This document shows positions 22,201 to 51,476 of a stretch of DNA of 64,000 nt, in pieces (position 1 is the first letter of the stretch; each line of letters begins with the position of its first letter). Below the pieces are notes generated by a model. That model was not told where the DNA came from. It was given only the letters and a program-made list of their open reading frames with translations, and made no database searches. Source of the DNA: Astropecten irregularis (lineage: Eukaryota; Echinodermata; Asteroidea; Paxillosida; Astropectinidae). The translations under genes were made by a program, and so were the position numbers. The stretch is from NCBI GenBank assembly GCA_963971285.1, contig OZ020254.1, forward strand, positions 17,080,932 through 17,144,931, given 5' to 3'.

Positions 22201-22441
22201 TCCACCAGAACCTGTCGGCCACTCAAGCTCTCCATCTTCTCCCTCCAGAGGGCAGCAGACATCCGTCCATTTCATTAGTTCAAGGTCTCCCCACAGAAAT
22301 AGTGACCACACCTCCCAAAGTATAGAAGAAGAGTCTCTTTTAGCTCAGTCTGTTGCCGATGACTTGAATGGTGAAGAAACCTTCGAGCCTCAACCGGGAA
22401 CTAAAACTCAGGAAGGAAAATCAACCAACGGCGTGTGCTAA
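16761..22441 (+). CDS. tinc: Tincar-like eight-pass transmembrane protein
   Basis: Four coding exons join in phase: 16761-16935, 18973-19132, 20233-20411 and 21117-22441, giving 612 aa. Eight hydrophobic segments lie near residues 25-43, 66-87, 140-163, 225-245, 255-283, 304-328, 358-378 and 395-419. With the N-terminus inside, two N-glycosylation sequons (near residues 198 and 209) fall in an outer loop, basic loops fall inside, and a long Ser/Pro-rich tail (420-612) is cytoplasmic. The motifs [20 protein letters not shown] and [17 protein letters not shown] recall Drosophila tincar, an eight-pass protein of Hedgehog-dependent eye development whose biochemical role is unknown. The ATG at 16761 has good context (A at -3, G at +4). 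AATAAA follows the stop by 20 nt. Membership of the tincar family is from memory; an unrelated multipass family is the alternative. Confidence 0.72.
16994..17942. mobile_element. Nested GGGTGTCCC-ended elements, tincar-like intron 1
   Basis: CAGGGTGTCCCC at 16994 and GGGGGACACCCTG ending at 17942 are inverted ends. A third GGGTGTCCC at 17491 starts an inner unit with ends AAAACACAACACT and AGTGTTGCGTTTT. A separate palindrome (TATTAAAATTACTAGA, returning inverted near 17455) occupies 17015-17477, which suggests one element nested in or next to another. Confidence 0.65.
18352..18630. mobile_element. Near-perfect palindrome (family L)
   Basis: Two copies of a CTAGTCGAAACGTTGAGACC element face each other around a GATGAGGACTAGAGC centre near 18520. 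The outer arms read ATGTGGATCGGTTTGTGGAA and its inverted match. Single copies at 44880-45035 and 61508-61626. Confidence 0.8.
18973..19132 (+). CDS. tinc: Tincar-like exon 2
   Basis: Acceptor TTTTGCAG, donor GTAATT at 19133. Codes residues 59-111: [19 protein letters not shown] (second membrane segment) and [13 protein letters not shown]. Enters in phase 1 and leaves in phase 2. Confidence 0.75.
19140..19425. mobile_element. GGCTCN-ended MITE with expanded hexamer array
   Basis: The left end carries about 23 GGCTCC/GGCTCT hexamers (19155-19292). They are followed by the family core (complement of AACCAGAGTATCGACATCC) and GAGCCTGAGCCTAAGCCT at the right. It begins 7 bp after the tincar-like exon 2 donor. 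The minus-strand Glu-Pro frame is an artefact of the hexamer. Confidence 0.8.
19863..20119. mobile_element. TTAA-MITE-1, truncated, tincar-like intron 2
   Basis: CTGCCTGAATGCTGTATTTATC to AAAGTATGATATTACCTTTA; the left end is missing. Confidence 0.75.
20233..20411 (+). CDS. tinc: Tincar-like exon 3
   Basis: Acceptor TTCTTAAG, donor GTAAGT at 20412. Codes residues 112-171: a basic inner loop ([19 protein letters not shown]), then the third membrane segment ([16 protein letters not shown]). Confidence 0.78.
20800..21056. mobile_element. SINE-A head-to-head inverted pair, tincar-like intron 3
   Basis: A minus-strand copy (20800-20920) is followed by a plus-strand copy (20929-21056). The plus copy has a clean A box TGGCTCAGTTGG and B box GGTTCGAATCC but a poor acceptor stem. 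It ends 60 bp before exon 4. Confidence 0.75.
21117..22441 (+). CDS. tinc: Tincar-like exon 4 (terminal)
   Basis: Acceptor TTCTTCACAG. Codes residues 172-612: an outer loop with two N-glycosylation sequons, membrane segments 4 to 8, and a Ser/Pro-rich tail without recognised domain. TAA stop at 22439-22441. Confidence 0.85.
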
Positions 22442-22460
22442 AATCATATTTTTAAGTGTA

Positions 22461-22466
22461 AATAAA
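22461..22466 (+). promoter_or_regulatory. Polyadenylation signal of the tincar-like gene
   Basis: AATAAA 20 nt after the TAA stop. If used, the 3-prime UTR would be very short; later signals cannot be excluded. Confidence 0.5.
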
Positions 22467-22679
22467 AGACTGGCATGAAGGTTTATTTGAAGGTTTCAGT
22501 TTTAAAATGCAGCATAATGTTACCAAACTAATTTACATGGGGCGCGTTTGTTTAGCTTCCACATGGCAGCCCTGGGTCCAATTTCACTAACACTTTGCGA
22601 TTAACGCTAAAGCCCAAATCCATAGCTAAACGGAAAATCGATCGTTATTTTAAAATCAGTTTGCCAGCCCAAAATCCTT

Positions 22680-22822
22680 GTGAATGTTATGCTCAGCAAA
22701 CAATGGCTGAATACAAGTCAGTAAACATCACATGAACATTTGGTTGGTAATACTTGTTTGATCAAGAAAGACTTTTCATGCTTAGCAAATTTTGTCCTTA
22801 AGCAGCTCTATGAAATGGGCTC
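22680..22822. mobile_element. Family-F MITE, right half
   Basis: TGTGAATGTTATGCTCAGC to AGCAGCTCTATGAAATGGGC matches the right half of other family-F copies. Confidence 0.65.
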
Positions 22823-22829
22823 CAGCTTT

Positions 22830-22992
22830 AGTCTTTTCTGAACAAATACAGCATTTCACGCAGAAAAAATGTTAACAGTATGTTTCTATCATCTGACCTT
22901 CCCCCATCTTCATACCCTGTAAGTTATAGGTACGTGTAAATCTGTGAAGATTTCCGTTTCTGTATGCTACCAAAGTATGACAGTACCTATAA
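22830..22992. mobile_element. TTAA-MITE-1, right half
   Basis: ACAAATACAGCATTTCACGC to ACCAAAGTATGACAGTACCT. Confidence 0.7.
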
Positions 22993-23551
22993 CTCAGAAG
23001 TAGTAGCAGTGTTTATATAATGAGCATTGGGTGTGCAATTCATTAGTAGTTTGCACAATGACTTGCCTACTTAGACTCAAAATGCTTTGTTTAGTTCTCA
23101 AAAATTGTACGATCTCATTCGTTGTGGCACTATACTTAAATAGTTCAGTTGTATAAACATCGATGATTTGGAACTCCAATTGGTTCACTAATGTTATGAT
23201 TAAAATCTACTTAATTATATAATCAATAAAATAACATGTTGTTGTTTTTTTAAAGAAAAATTATTGTGTCTTATAAAGTTTTATTAACCTTTGGAATCTA
23301 CTTCAAAGAATTGCCGTGATGTAATTTACAAATTAGTATGTCCTTAATTGAATCGAAAGTTATGTTTGCAGTTTTGTGCTTTATGGGATGTTATTTGGAC
23401 GTTATAATTGTTTATTTGATAGTCATTTGAGTGCTTTGAAATTGAATGATAGCTTTAGATTATTACTATTAAAGAATATCTGAAGAGTATTTCACATTAG
23501 ACCAAAGAGTATTAGATCTAGTCATGATGTTTCACTTTGTCACTATACCCA

Positions 23552-23795
23552 GGGGCCAATTTCATGGAGCTGCTAAGCACAAAAAAATTGCTTAGCACTA
23601 ACATGTCTTGTTCAATAAAACAAAACACTGTTAAAAATTCCATTTGATATTCATGGTCAGCGAACAACAGCCAAAGAACAATCACAAGCGATATACAACA
23701 CACGGAAATTTGGTTGTCGTAAACCATGTTTTTATCAAGACAGAAATGTCATGCTTAGGAAATGTTGTGCTAAGCAGCGTTGTGAAACTGGCCCC
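23552..23795. mobile_element. Family-F MITE
   Basis: GGGGCCAATTTCATGGAGCT at the left and GTGAAACTGGCCCC at the right, with the shared interior AACAGCCAAAGAACAATCAC. Confidence 0.85.
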
Positions 23796-24037
23796 ATGTC
23801 CTAATTCTACAGAAGATAGCATAGTACATTCTTATGATATATTATGGGTTACTATGACAACCAGAGATATTTGTTGTCAAGGCAATAGCAAGAAACTGGA
23901 GTTGCTCCCCCATTGGTTGTCTTATTTCTTTTATTTTCTTTGTTTTTTTCTCCATTTTTGATTTTACTGTTTCTGCCATTTTTAATGAAAAGTGTTTTTT
24001 TTTAAGTAATTGTTATAATCATCAAATCACCACAAAT

Positions 24038-24190
24038 GAAACTGACTGAATTAATTGCAAGTCATTGAAAAGTGAGCAAAGAAAATTTACTTGAGTGGGA
24101 TTTGAATCAGCGACCTTCTGGTACGGTATTCCGGAGGTCGCTGGTTCAAATCCCGCTCCAGTAAATTTTTCTTTGTTCACTTTTCAAATT
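24038..24190. mobile_element. SINE-A inverted pair
   Basis: The minus-strand tail (CATTGAAAAGTGAGCAAAG) runs into a plus-strand head at the TCTGGTACGGTATTCCGGAGG point, forming a palindrome with almost no loop. Confidence 0.75.
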
Positions 24191-24540
24191 GTTAACTTAT
24201 TTGCGAGGAGAATTTTACAATAGTGTCGCATGACAGTGCTTTTTATTAGTGTTTCTTTTTAAATTGCATGTAAGAGTTTCATCAGGTTTCTTAGCATTGC
24301 ACAAATTATGAATTATTTTCCAAAATTATGAAATGAAATGTATATGCTTTCACCTCAATTAATATTATTAACCCATGACCTCTGTTAAGTGTATTTTTAA
24401 TTAGAATATTAAGCAATCAATGTAATTAATGAAGAATATTAGCTTGCAAGGTATAATATTGTCAGGCATCGATGAATGTCATTGTAGCAATATATGATGT
24501 GTTTTTGCCTTTAATTTATGTACTTGCAGAAGTGCATCCG

Positions 24541-24678
24541 AATGGGAGACTTTGGAGAATTGGTCTTCAAGTCAACAGCGCACGCACGAGTACGCACGGG
24601 CAAAACAACGCGTGCATGCTCACAATTGCGTACGCGTGGGCTGTTGACTTGAAGACCAATTCTCCAAAGTCTCCCATT
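24541..24678. mobile_element. Palindromic CpG-rich MITE (family D), copy 2
   Basis: AATGGGAGACTTTGGAGAAT with its inverted match at the right. The centre has ACGCACGAGTACGCACGGGC. Confidence 0.85.
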
Positions 24679-24680
24679 GG

Positions 24681-24888
24681 ATAGACCGATCCATTAAGCC
24701 CCGCCCAATTTGTTTCTGACCAATCACAGTCATTGCTTATGTCCGACACACGTTCACTAAAGTCCGACAAATGTACGCGCGCGTATGTAGCACGCGGGAC
24801 AGAAACGTGCAGTGTGACATTGGAGAGAAACGCGTGTTCATTGCCCACATGTGCAGTGGGAGGGGCTTACTGCACATACGGTCTATTT
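24681..24888. mobile_element. Palindromic element with TAGACCG ends
   Basis: TAGACCG with TAAGCCCCGCCC at the left, and GGAGGGGCTTA with CGGTCTA at the right. CpG-rich inside (GTACGCGCGCGTATG). It sits directly beside the family-D copy. Confidence 0.6.
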
Positions 24889-25440
24889 ATTGGCCAGCGT
24901 CCATTTCATAAGTAAACAAATTATCACTTAGCCATTTATATTAATATTCTCATCATATTATAGCATATCCATCATTGTATTTTATCATAACCCTGCATGC
25001 ATGTATAGCTGCGTTCATAATGTGTCAATATTACATCTTTTTAGTATACCTCTTTAAACAAGTGTAAAACCATTTAGCAATTTATATAATTGCATGTTTT
25101 CAGAAAAACGGGCAAAAAGTACTTCCTTTGTGGAAATTTAAATTCTTAGCGATAGGAACTGAACCAAAGACCACTGTTTACTTTTTTAAAAATTAGTTTG
25201 TTATATAGATCATGATATTATTCCACATTCCATACACTGTATTGGCCAGTATATTATCTACCTGGTGTTTTTTTTGCCAGCATTTTAGCATGTAAACTTC
25301 TTCTGATACCTGAAATTGTGTTTGTATATGTTTTATTTGTTGAAATGAGTTTTATAAACTCCTTAACGACTCTAGGCAGTAGTACTTTTTAAAATCTGTT
25401 AGCCCGGAGAGAAATTTTTCAATCCAAATTTCCTTTCAAT

Positions 25441-25789
25441 TTTAAAGGTGATATCATACTTTGGTTCTTGTGAAAGAAATGCAGATTTGTGGGCAAAAAT
25501 ATCAAGAAAGATATACAGTTGTGAAATTTCCAGTCCTATACAGTGCCCATTTTTTTGTAGTGAAAAATGCTTTATTGTATTTAACAATCTTTTCACAGGT
25601 TTTTTTATCTTTCAAAGATCAAAATTGTTTTTGGTCAATTGGTTTTACTCTTTTCTGGATAAATATAGCATTTCGGGCAGAAAATTGTAACAGTATGTTT
25701 CGGCCATCAGGATAGTGTACTCTATAGCCTATAGGTATATCTGTGAAGACTTCTGTTTCGGTATGCTACCAAAGTATGATAGTACCTTT
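25441..25789. mobile_element. TTAA-MITE-1
   Basis: TTTAAAGGTGATATCATAC to CCAAAGTATGATAGTACCTT; nearly full length. Confidence 0.85.
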
Positions 25790-25879
25790 GAACGATTGTT
25801 TTTTTGAATGATGAAGGTTATAATGAAAATACTAAACTTGAAAGAAATTGAAATTGATTTCCCAAAGTTCAATACTTAT

Positions 25880-25965
25880 TTTATTATCAATTGTTTGGAG
25901 TTAGGAGGGCCATGACGTGTTTCGATCCTAGCAGGATTTGTATCGAAAGCTAAATCGGATCAGCT
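25880..25965. mobile_element. TAGGATCGAAACG repeat family copy
   Basis: TTGGAGTTAGGAGGGCCATG and ATCCTAGCAGGATTTG. Confidence 0.6.
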
Positions 25966-26136
25966 GATTTCCTCATTTTTTTACTTTACTCTTATGCCAT
26001 TGAAAAGTGAAAAAGACTGTAAAAAAGTATGGTAAAGATTGGAATTTCCTCATTTTTTTGTGCCAAGTTGCGTGCCTGAAAATACTACCAAGTAAGAGAT
26101 GTGCTCAAAACCATATGTCACTTACATAATAATTTT

Positions 26137-26240
26137 TAATCATCAAATAACCACAAAGAAAACTGACTGGATATTTCAGTTAGTATTCCTTTGGTCACTG
26201 GTTCGAATCCCGCTCCAGTCAATTTGTTCACTTTTCAGAG
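26137..26240 (+). mobile_element. SINE-A fragments
   Basis: AATCATCAAATAACCACAAA (minus-type tail), then a plus-type B box GGTTCGAATCCCGCTCC and a short tail. Confidence 0.6.
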
Positions 26241-26344
26241 ACTTTTATATTTTAAATTGAAGTATACCATAGAAGTGTTAATGTTTCTACTTTGTACAAA
26301 AAAATTCTTTAAAAACTTAATACTAGTAATAAATGGCTATATCC

Positions 26345-26405
26345 ATAATAATGACCTGCACTGTAAAATGCTTAGAGTTAGAAGGGCCCGACGTTTCAGT
26401 CCTAT
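26345..26405. mobile_element. TAGGATCGAAACG repeat family, short remnant
   Basis: AATGCTTAGAGTTAGAAGGG and CCGACGTTTCAGTCCTA. Confidence 0.5.
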
Positions 26406-26520
26406 AGTCTGGCAGTCTTAGTTCTTAGACTGTTCTGAAAGCCTTCTTACACATTTACTAATTCTATTTTAATACAGAATGTTTTTAGAATGTGGCCTTA
26501 ATTGTAGAGTTGGATCACAG

Positions 26521-26623
26521 TGGCAGACTTTTGAGAACCGGGCTTCAAGTCAACAGCGCACCCAATTGTGAGCATGCGCGTGCTCTGTTGACATGAAGAC
26601 AGGTTCTCAAAAGTCTCCCATTA
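26521..26623. mobile_element. Palindromic CpG-rich MITE (family D), copy 3
   Basis: GAGAACCGGGCTTCAAGTCA with the inverted GACAGGTTCTCAAAAGTCTC. Confidence 0.8.
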
Positions 26624-26668
26624 ACATTGAACATGAAGTGGACACATAATTTTCTTTAATTTGGGGGT

Positions 26669-27021
26669 TTAAAGGTACAATACATGATTGGTAAAGGTCA
26701 CAGACCAGAACTCGCACTTTGTCCAATCCAGCATGTACATGTAATAATAAGCATGTGAAAATTTGAGCTCAATCGGACATCTGAGTCCCGACAAAATAGC
26801 GAAAACCTGACTCAATTTTTCTTATAAAATATAAAGGATTTTTTTATCTTGCCTAGATCAAAAATGTTTTGGGTGTTTGGTTTTACTCTTTCTGGATATA
26901 AAATACACCATTTCAGGGGGAAATATTTTAACGGTATGTTTCTTCAAACTGCCTGAAAGTTATACATAAATCTGTGACATTTCTGTTTGGGTATGTTACC
27001 AATCCTGTATTGTACCTTTAA
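26669..27021. mobile_element. TTAA-MITE-2
   Basis: TTAAAGGTACAATACATGAT at the left and AATCCTGTATTGTACCTTTA at the right. Confidence 0.8.
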
Positions 27022-27100
27022 AAGCTTTAGATGTACAGGTACACTTTCATGCAGTAATCAGTGTGCTGATCATTGATCAATAAACCAATATAATGTGCAC

Positions 27101-27467
27101 TTAAAGGTAATATCATACTTTGGTTTTTATCAAAGAAATACAGATTCATGGGCATAAATATCAAGACAGATACAGTAACAGTCATCTGTGAAAATTTCAG
27201 TCCCATACGGTGCCCACTTTTTGAGAAAACATTGAAAAACAGCCATGGTATTTCTTAAGTCTTTTCTCTTATATCTTTCATCTTTTAAAAGATCAAAAAG
27301 ATTTTTGGTCGTTGTTTTACTAATTTCTGGATAAATACACCATTTCAGGCAGAACAATTTTAACGGTAGGTTTCTACCACCACCATCTTCATACCCTGTA
27401 AGTTATACGTAAATCTGTGAACATTTCTGTTTTGGTGTTTTACCAAAGTATGATATACTACATTTAA
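27101..27467. mobile_element. TTAA-MITE-1
   Basis: TTAAAGGTAATATCATAC to ACCAAAGTATGATATACTAC; complete except for a decayed right end. Confidence 0.88.
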
Positions 27468-27691
27468 GGTAGTTTTGTGTTAGCCAGACTGGTTCTTTTA
27501 ATATTCAAATGTTTTAATTTATGGACTAAAATACTTAACAGCACCAATTAAATCTGTTAATTAGTTCAACAGGTGAATTCAAATAAAAGAAAATATATTT
27601 GTAACAGCACATTCATTATGATTGACGTCTATTAAAACTGTTCAAAACTGTTCAGTGTCACTGTTCAGTGTTCCCGACCATCACTAACCCC

Positions 27692-27712
27692 GCACCCCCC
27701 CCCCCCCCCCCA
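27692..27712. repeat. Poly-C tract
   Basis: A run of about 17 C after CCCGCAC. Length is prone to sequencing error. Confidence 0.8.
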
Positions 27713-27940
27713 AGCATTTTTAGCTGTGGCGCTAAAAATCTAAAAGAAAACCTGTGTTGCTCAAGCAACTGCACTGTACTTTTTTTGAAGAATGAGCGCT
27801 AAATTTACTTGAGCTTGAAAAGTCTTCCTTGATCAAACAGGATTACCAATTAATATTCATGTGATGTTTACTGCTTTTGTCTAATTTAGCAATTTTTTGC
27901 TGAGCATAACACATTCACAAGGAGTTAAGGCGAGCATACT

Positions 27941-28185
27941 GGGGTCAATTTCATATAGCTGCTTAATCACCAAAATTTGTGTAAGCACCAAAAATCTTGG
28001 TAAATATAATCAGTAGGCCTATGCCGGCCAAAACTTGTGAATGTAATGCTCAGCAAACAATAGCCGAATACAAGTCAAAAGCAGTGAAGTTCACATGAAC
28101 ATTTGGTTTGATCCTGTTTGATCAAGGAAGACTTTTCATGCTTATGCAATTTGTTCTTCTTAAGCAGCTCTATGAAATTGACCCC
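27941..28185. mobile_element. Family-F MITE
   Basis: GGGGTCAATTTCATATAGCT to GCTCTATGAAATTGACCCC, with TTGTGAATGTAATGCTCAGC inside. A short second end (CTATGAAATTGGCCC) follows at 28240. Confidence 0.85.
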
Positions 28186-28996
28186 TGATTTTATTTACCA
28201 AAATACCAAGGTTTTTTGTATTTATAAGCAAATAATGTTCTATGAAATTGGCCCAAGACCAAAACAACAACACACCTCAAAAACCGACTGGGAATTTCCC
28301 TTTCAATTGGGATCACGTGACAGCTAGCTGATTTAATAATAGTCTGGTACATCGATAACCTGCTCTCTGTAACGTTAAGCTATCACATATGAAGTGCAGG
28401 TAACAGACCACAGTCGTCGTGGATTTTAAGTATGGTACCTTCAGTGAACACGGAGTTATAATACAAAATAACATGGTATTTACTTGCAAGACAACAGGTA
28501 CCAGACCAATACTGACTAGTGTTATATTATTGCTGAGGCGATTCTGAATGAAGTATGAAACATTTGGAAGAGATGACTGTCACAGAAGGGTCGATTTTAA
28601 AAGGTGAAAATGCTGCTAATTTGCTGACTTTTATATGTGTTATTCATTTTCAGTTTGGATAGATTTCACTTTGATACCTGTATTGGCGAAAGATAAGTCC
28701 TTCCATATTGTAATACGGGTTTAAAACAGCAACTGAACTTGGGCCGGTGGGCGCGGGCGGTGGTAATGTAGGACTAGGAGGCCGAAGTGTTTTTTGCAAT
28801 TTTACCGACACTGTCATTTTTCTGATTGGTCAATTCTCAATACTTCATGCCAGCATTCTTTCTCTAAATGTTGTTTTACATACCGGTAATGAACATTGTC
28901 CAATCAGACTCAGTCAGAGTAAAGAGTAATGAGTAACGTGGCACAAAAGCGTTTGCAGGAAGAATGGTAATGGCGGTGCAGACAAAATACCCTGCC

Positions 28997-29249
28997 GGAA
29001 AGAATTCCACTGACGGCCATCACTTGTGCACAAACCTAGGGACCAACAGAGGGCGTTTTGTTAAAAATGGCTACTGCTGCATTGGAAGTGTATAATTGTA
29101 GGTCAAAAAACCCTGAAAATCTCACTTTGTAGATAAGCTACACCAGTTTTCACTCCTGAGGTTGAAGTTCATCATGACTTGCATCAAATAAGTTAACTCT
29201 TGGAGGAAACAGCCCTGTTTCCGTCATGGCCGTCAGTGGAATTCTTTCT
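28997..29249. mobile_element. Family-E MITE, copy 3
   Basis: GGAAAGAATTCCACTGACGG to CGTCAGTGGAATTCTTTC, in the opposite orientation to the pair at 12.6-13.2 kb. Contains CCAACAGAGGGCG. Confidence 0.85.
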
Positions 29250-29871
29250 ACCCTGCCTAACAACATGTTGGTCCGTAACCAACTTGGACTGAGTCTAGAC
29301 CAAGTAATGAGGAAGCTTTTATAATTTTGAGACTCAACGGTCATACTATAGCCCCAGAAAAGATATCTTTTGAGATTTTGTGCACACAAAAATCAAATTT
29401 GTACGGAAAATGACCCCAAATGATGATTAATTGCAGAATATCCCGCCACTCAAAACTCAAAATCCCTGTGCATATATAAACATACATGGGCAGTTAATTA
29501 AGAGCAACATTTTGTACACGGTTTCAAATAGGGAGAGACGTGTGCGTGGCGGGTTAGTCTGCAATTGTACACAAATGACAACAAAGACATCACAGATCGG
29601 CTTGAAAACCGTTCCCCCTCTTGTTAAAATGCCAGGGATGAAATGCAGAGCATTGTAGTACTCGCGGTCATTTCATGTGATGAAAATCAATGTTTTACTA
29701 TCAAAACCAGGACGATCACGCCGCCGTGGCAGCCATTTTGGAAGGTATTCAACTACTCGGGTTTATGTATGAAAAACACTGAGAAGTTCTTGGACTTGTT
29801 CTTTTTTATAACAGATTGTTGTTGTGAGACCTACGTCTGTTACACGAACATTTACTGTAACCTGAAGCACC

Positions 29872-48556
<18,685 letters not shown>

Positions 48557-48621
48557 TTCACGTAAGGAGCATAAATTTATAATCACACAAATGTCAGACT
48601 TTCCCACAGATAGAACAATAG

Positions 48622-49982
48622 CCACGCCTCACATTGTGTCTTAAACATCCTCATGGAAGAAAGATCAAGCAAGCCTCACTTGGTGTCTCAAACAATGGAA
48701 GAAAGATCAACCAAGCCTCACTTGGTGTCTCAAACAATGGAAGAAAGATCAACCAAGCCTCACTTGGTGTCTCAAACAATGGAAGAAAGATCAACCAAGC
48801 CTCACTTGGTGTCTCAAACAATGGAAGAAAGATCAACCAAGCCTCACTTGGTGTCTCAAACAATGGAAGAAAGATCAACCAAGCCTCACTTGGTGTCTCA
48901 AACAATGGAAGAAAGATCAACCAAGCCTCACGTGATGTCTCAAACAATGGAAGAAAGATCAACCAAGCCTCACTTGGTGTCTCAAACAATGGAAGAAAGA
49001 TCAACCAAGCCTCACTTGGTGTCTCAAACAATGGAAGAAAGATCAACCAAGCCTCACTTGGTGTCTCAAACAATGGAAGAAAGATCAACCAAGCCTCACT
49101 TGGTGTCTCAAACAATGGAAGAAATATCAGCCAAGCCTCACTTGGTGTCTCAAACAATGGAAGAAAGATCAACCAAGCCTCACTTGGTGTCTCAAACAAT
49201 GGAAGAAAGATCAACCAAGCCTCACTTGGTGTCTCAAACAATGGAAGAAACATCAACCAAGCCTCACTTGGTGTCTCAAACAATGGAAGAAAGATCAACC
49301 AAGCCTCACTTGGTGTCTCAAACAATGGAAGAAAGATCAACCAAGCCTCACATGGTGTCTCAAACAATGGAAGAAAGATCAACCAAGCCTCACATGGTGT
49401 CTCAAACAATGGAAGAAAGATTAACCAAGCCTCACTTGGTGTCTCAAACAATGGAAGAAAGATCAACCAAGCCTCACTTGGTGTCTCAAACAATGGAAGA
49501 AAGATCAACCAAGCCTCACTTGGTGTCTCAAACAATGGAAGAAAGATCAACCAAGCCTCACTTGGTGTCTCAAACAATGGAAGAAAGATCAACCAAGCCT
49601 CACTTGGTGTCTCAAACAATGGAAGAAAGATTAACCAAGCCTCACTTGGTGTCTCAAACAATGGAAGAAAGATCAACCAAGCCTCACTTGGTGTCTCAAA
49701 CAATGGAAGAAAGATCAACCAAGCCTCACTTGGTGTCTCAAACAATGGAAGAAAGATCAACCAAGCCTCACTTGGTGTCTCAAACAATGGAAGAAAGATC
49801 AACCAAGCCTCACATGATGTCTCAAACAATGAAAGAAAGATCAACCAAGCCTCACTTGGTGTCTCAAACAATGGAAGAAAGATCAACCAAGCCTCACTTG
49901 GTGTCTCAAACAATGGAAGAAAGATCAACCAAGCCTCATGTGATGTCTCAAATAATGGAAGAAAGATCAACGAAGCCTCACT
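48622..49982. repeat. 42-bp minisatellite, about 32 units, directly after CCDC186
   Basis: The unit reads ATGGAAGAAAGATCAACCAA then GCCTCACTTGGTGTCTCAAACA. Units are nearly identical; rare changes cluster at CACTTGG (CATGG, CGTGATG) and AGATCAAC. Because 42 is a multiple of three and the unit lacks stops in several frames, long frames appear on both strands (455, 443 and 439 codons). It starts 66 bp after the CCDC186 stop and probably lies in its 3-prime UTR or flank. Confidence 0.98.
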
Positions 49983-49990
49983 AAAGCCCT

Positions 49991-50279
49991 GTCCGCACTG
50001 AACTTTTTTTGGGCAAAGTTACCGAGATGCGGGGTACCATTTTAAGTCCAGTGCGGACGTCTCGGGAAGTCTTCCTCTCAGTTACTTTTCCCGACCCGCA
50101 CGGGCAATTCTACCGGCCAACTTCTGCCCAGGAAGAATTCCCGGGACACTTTTCCAGAGACGGAAAGTCCAGTGCGAACAGTGCGAGTCGGGTACCCTCA
50201 TGAGCCTAGTATTGACAGCTCAGTAATTCTTCTATGCGTGCACGGTTAAGTTATCCGAGTCGAAAGTCCAAGTGCGGAC
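49991..50279. mobile_element. Element with GTCCGCACT ends
   Basis: GTCCGCACTGAAC at the left, AAGTGCGGAC at the right, with inner CCAGTGCGGACG and CCAGTGCGAACAG repeats. It abuts the 42-bp array. Confidence 0.6.
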
Positions 50280-50761
50280 ACCGGTAATATTTGCCCATTT
50301 TTCATTTACCCATCGGCTCAGTGAAACCCCCTGGCAAACCCCCGGACAGGACTAAAGTTATGGAAAAAAGTAAAATAACAAAAATTGTAGAGTACAGTAC
50401 CTCTTTAAAACCACATATAACCGGTTCATATATTTATCGGTACCTATGTTTTATTCCAATGATTGAAATCACATAGCTTCTTCGCATTGAAGGGAACGGA
50501 ACTCAGAATATTCCAATAGTTTTAACTTTTAAGTTCATATTGACTATTATGTATATATTGATTGCGTGAAAATTTTATTTTGAGGTATGGCCATATCATT
50601 GTGGCAATACATTCCATAGCATATCAGTGGAATTATTAAAAGTGTAATTTCTGTATATATTGTAATCATATAGAATATGTCATAGCCAAATGCAGGGTTT
50701 GTGTTAAGATATTATGAACATTCAGTTGAACCACTGAAAAAATGTGTGAACTTGCATGGAC

Positions 50762-50912
50762 TGGGGTCAATTTCACTAAACTCATCGTAACTTAATATCA
50801 ATCGTAGGACTTATGATGCATTGCAGCCCAATGTAGGATAGGCCCCCCTACGTTGGGTTATCCTTCGTACCTCGAGTTACGATCCATCGTAGGGCTTTGT
50901 GAAATCGTCCCC
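50762..50912. mobile_element. Family-G element, intact copy (inverted)
   Basis: GGGGTCAATTTCACTAAACT to GGGCTTTGTGAAATCGTCCC, with ATGATGCATTGCAGCCC. It runs directly into a family-F element. Confidence 0.8.
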
Positions 50913-50913
50913 A

Positions 50914-51179
50914 GGGGCCAATTTCATAAAGCTGCTTATTCAGCACAAAATCTGCTTACCAGTAAGCATGGAAAGTCTTCCAAAGTCAAACAGGATTACC
51001 AACCAAATGTTCATGTTTCACATCAAATGTGATGTTTACTGCTTTTGACTTGTATTCAGCCATTGTTTGCTGAGCATAACATTCACAAGGAGTATTGGCT
51101 AGCAAACTGATTTTATTTACCTAGGTTTTTGGTGCTTAAGCAAATTTTCGTGCTTAAGCAGGTCTATGAAATTGGCCTC
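50914..51179. mobile_element. Family-F MITE
   Basis: GGGGCCAATTTCATAAAGCT to TCTATGAAATTGGCCTC. Confidence 0.85.
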
Positions 51180-51476
51180 TGGTCTGTCTAGAACAGTGGA
51201 ACTTAATAAGCTGAATATTACCAGCATAAAACAAAGGTCAAAGGTCGTAAACCATATTTGAGAAAAGTATTTGGTTGTTTCCTCCGACTAATTTAATAGA
51301 AATGTGGAAGTAAGAAATGCAGCAGTTGTAATGCAAAATAGACATGAAATGTCCTGTCTTATATTTGCTTAAGTAGTGAAAAGCATGCAATTTGTAAAAT
51401 GTTCTATTTGAGTCTAGAATCAATTATGGACAGTGTATTAATGCATTATGTTAATTATGTACATTAGTTGATACAT

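Larger units (their letters stand above)
22442..29871. other. Tincar-like to CCDC186 intergenic region
   Basis: About 7.4 kb with no supported exon. Repeat copies are listed separately. The stretches 22993-23550, 24905-25440 and 28190-28990 are AT-rich or mixed and show nothing I recognise. Confidence 0.6.

Noticed and set aside
48634-50001. Overlapping open frames of 455, 443 and 439 codons, on both strands, as repetitive protein genes
   Set aside because: They follow directly from a stop-free 42-bp unit whose length is a multiple of three. There is no promoter, no flanking exon and no preference for one frame.
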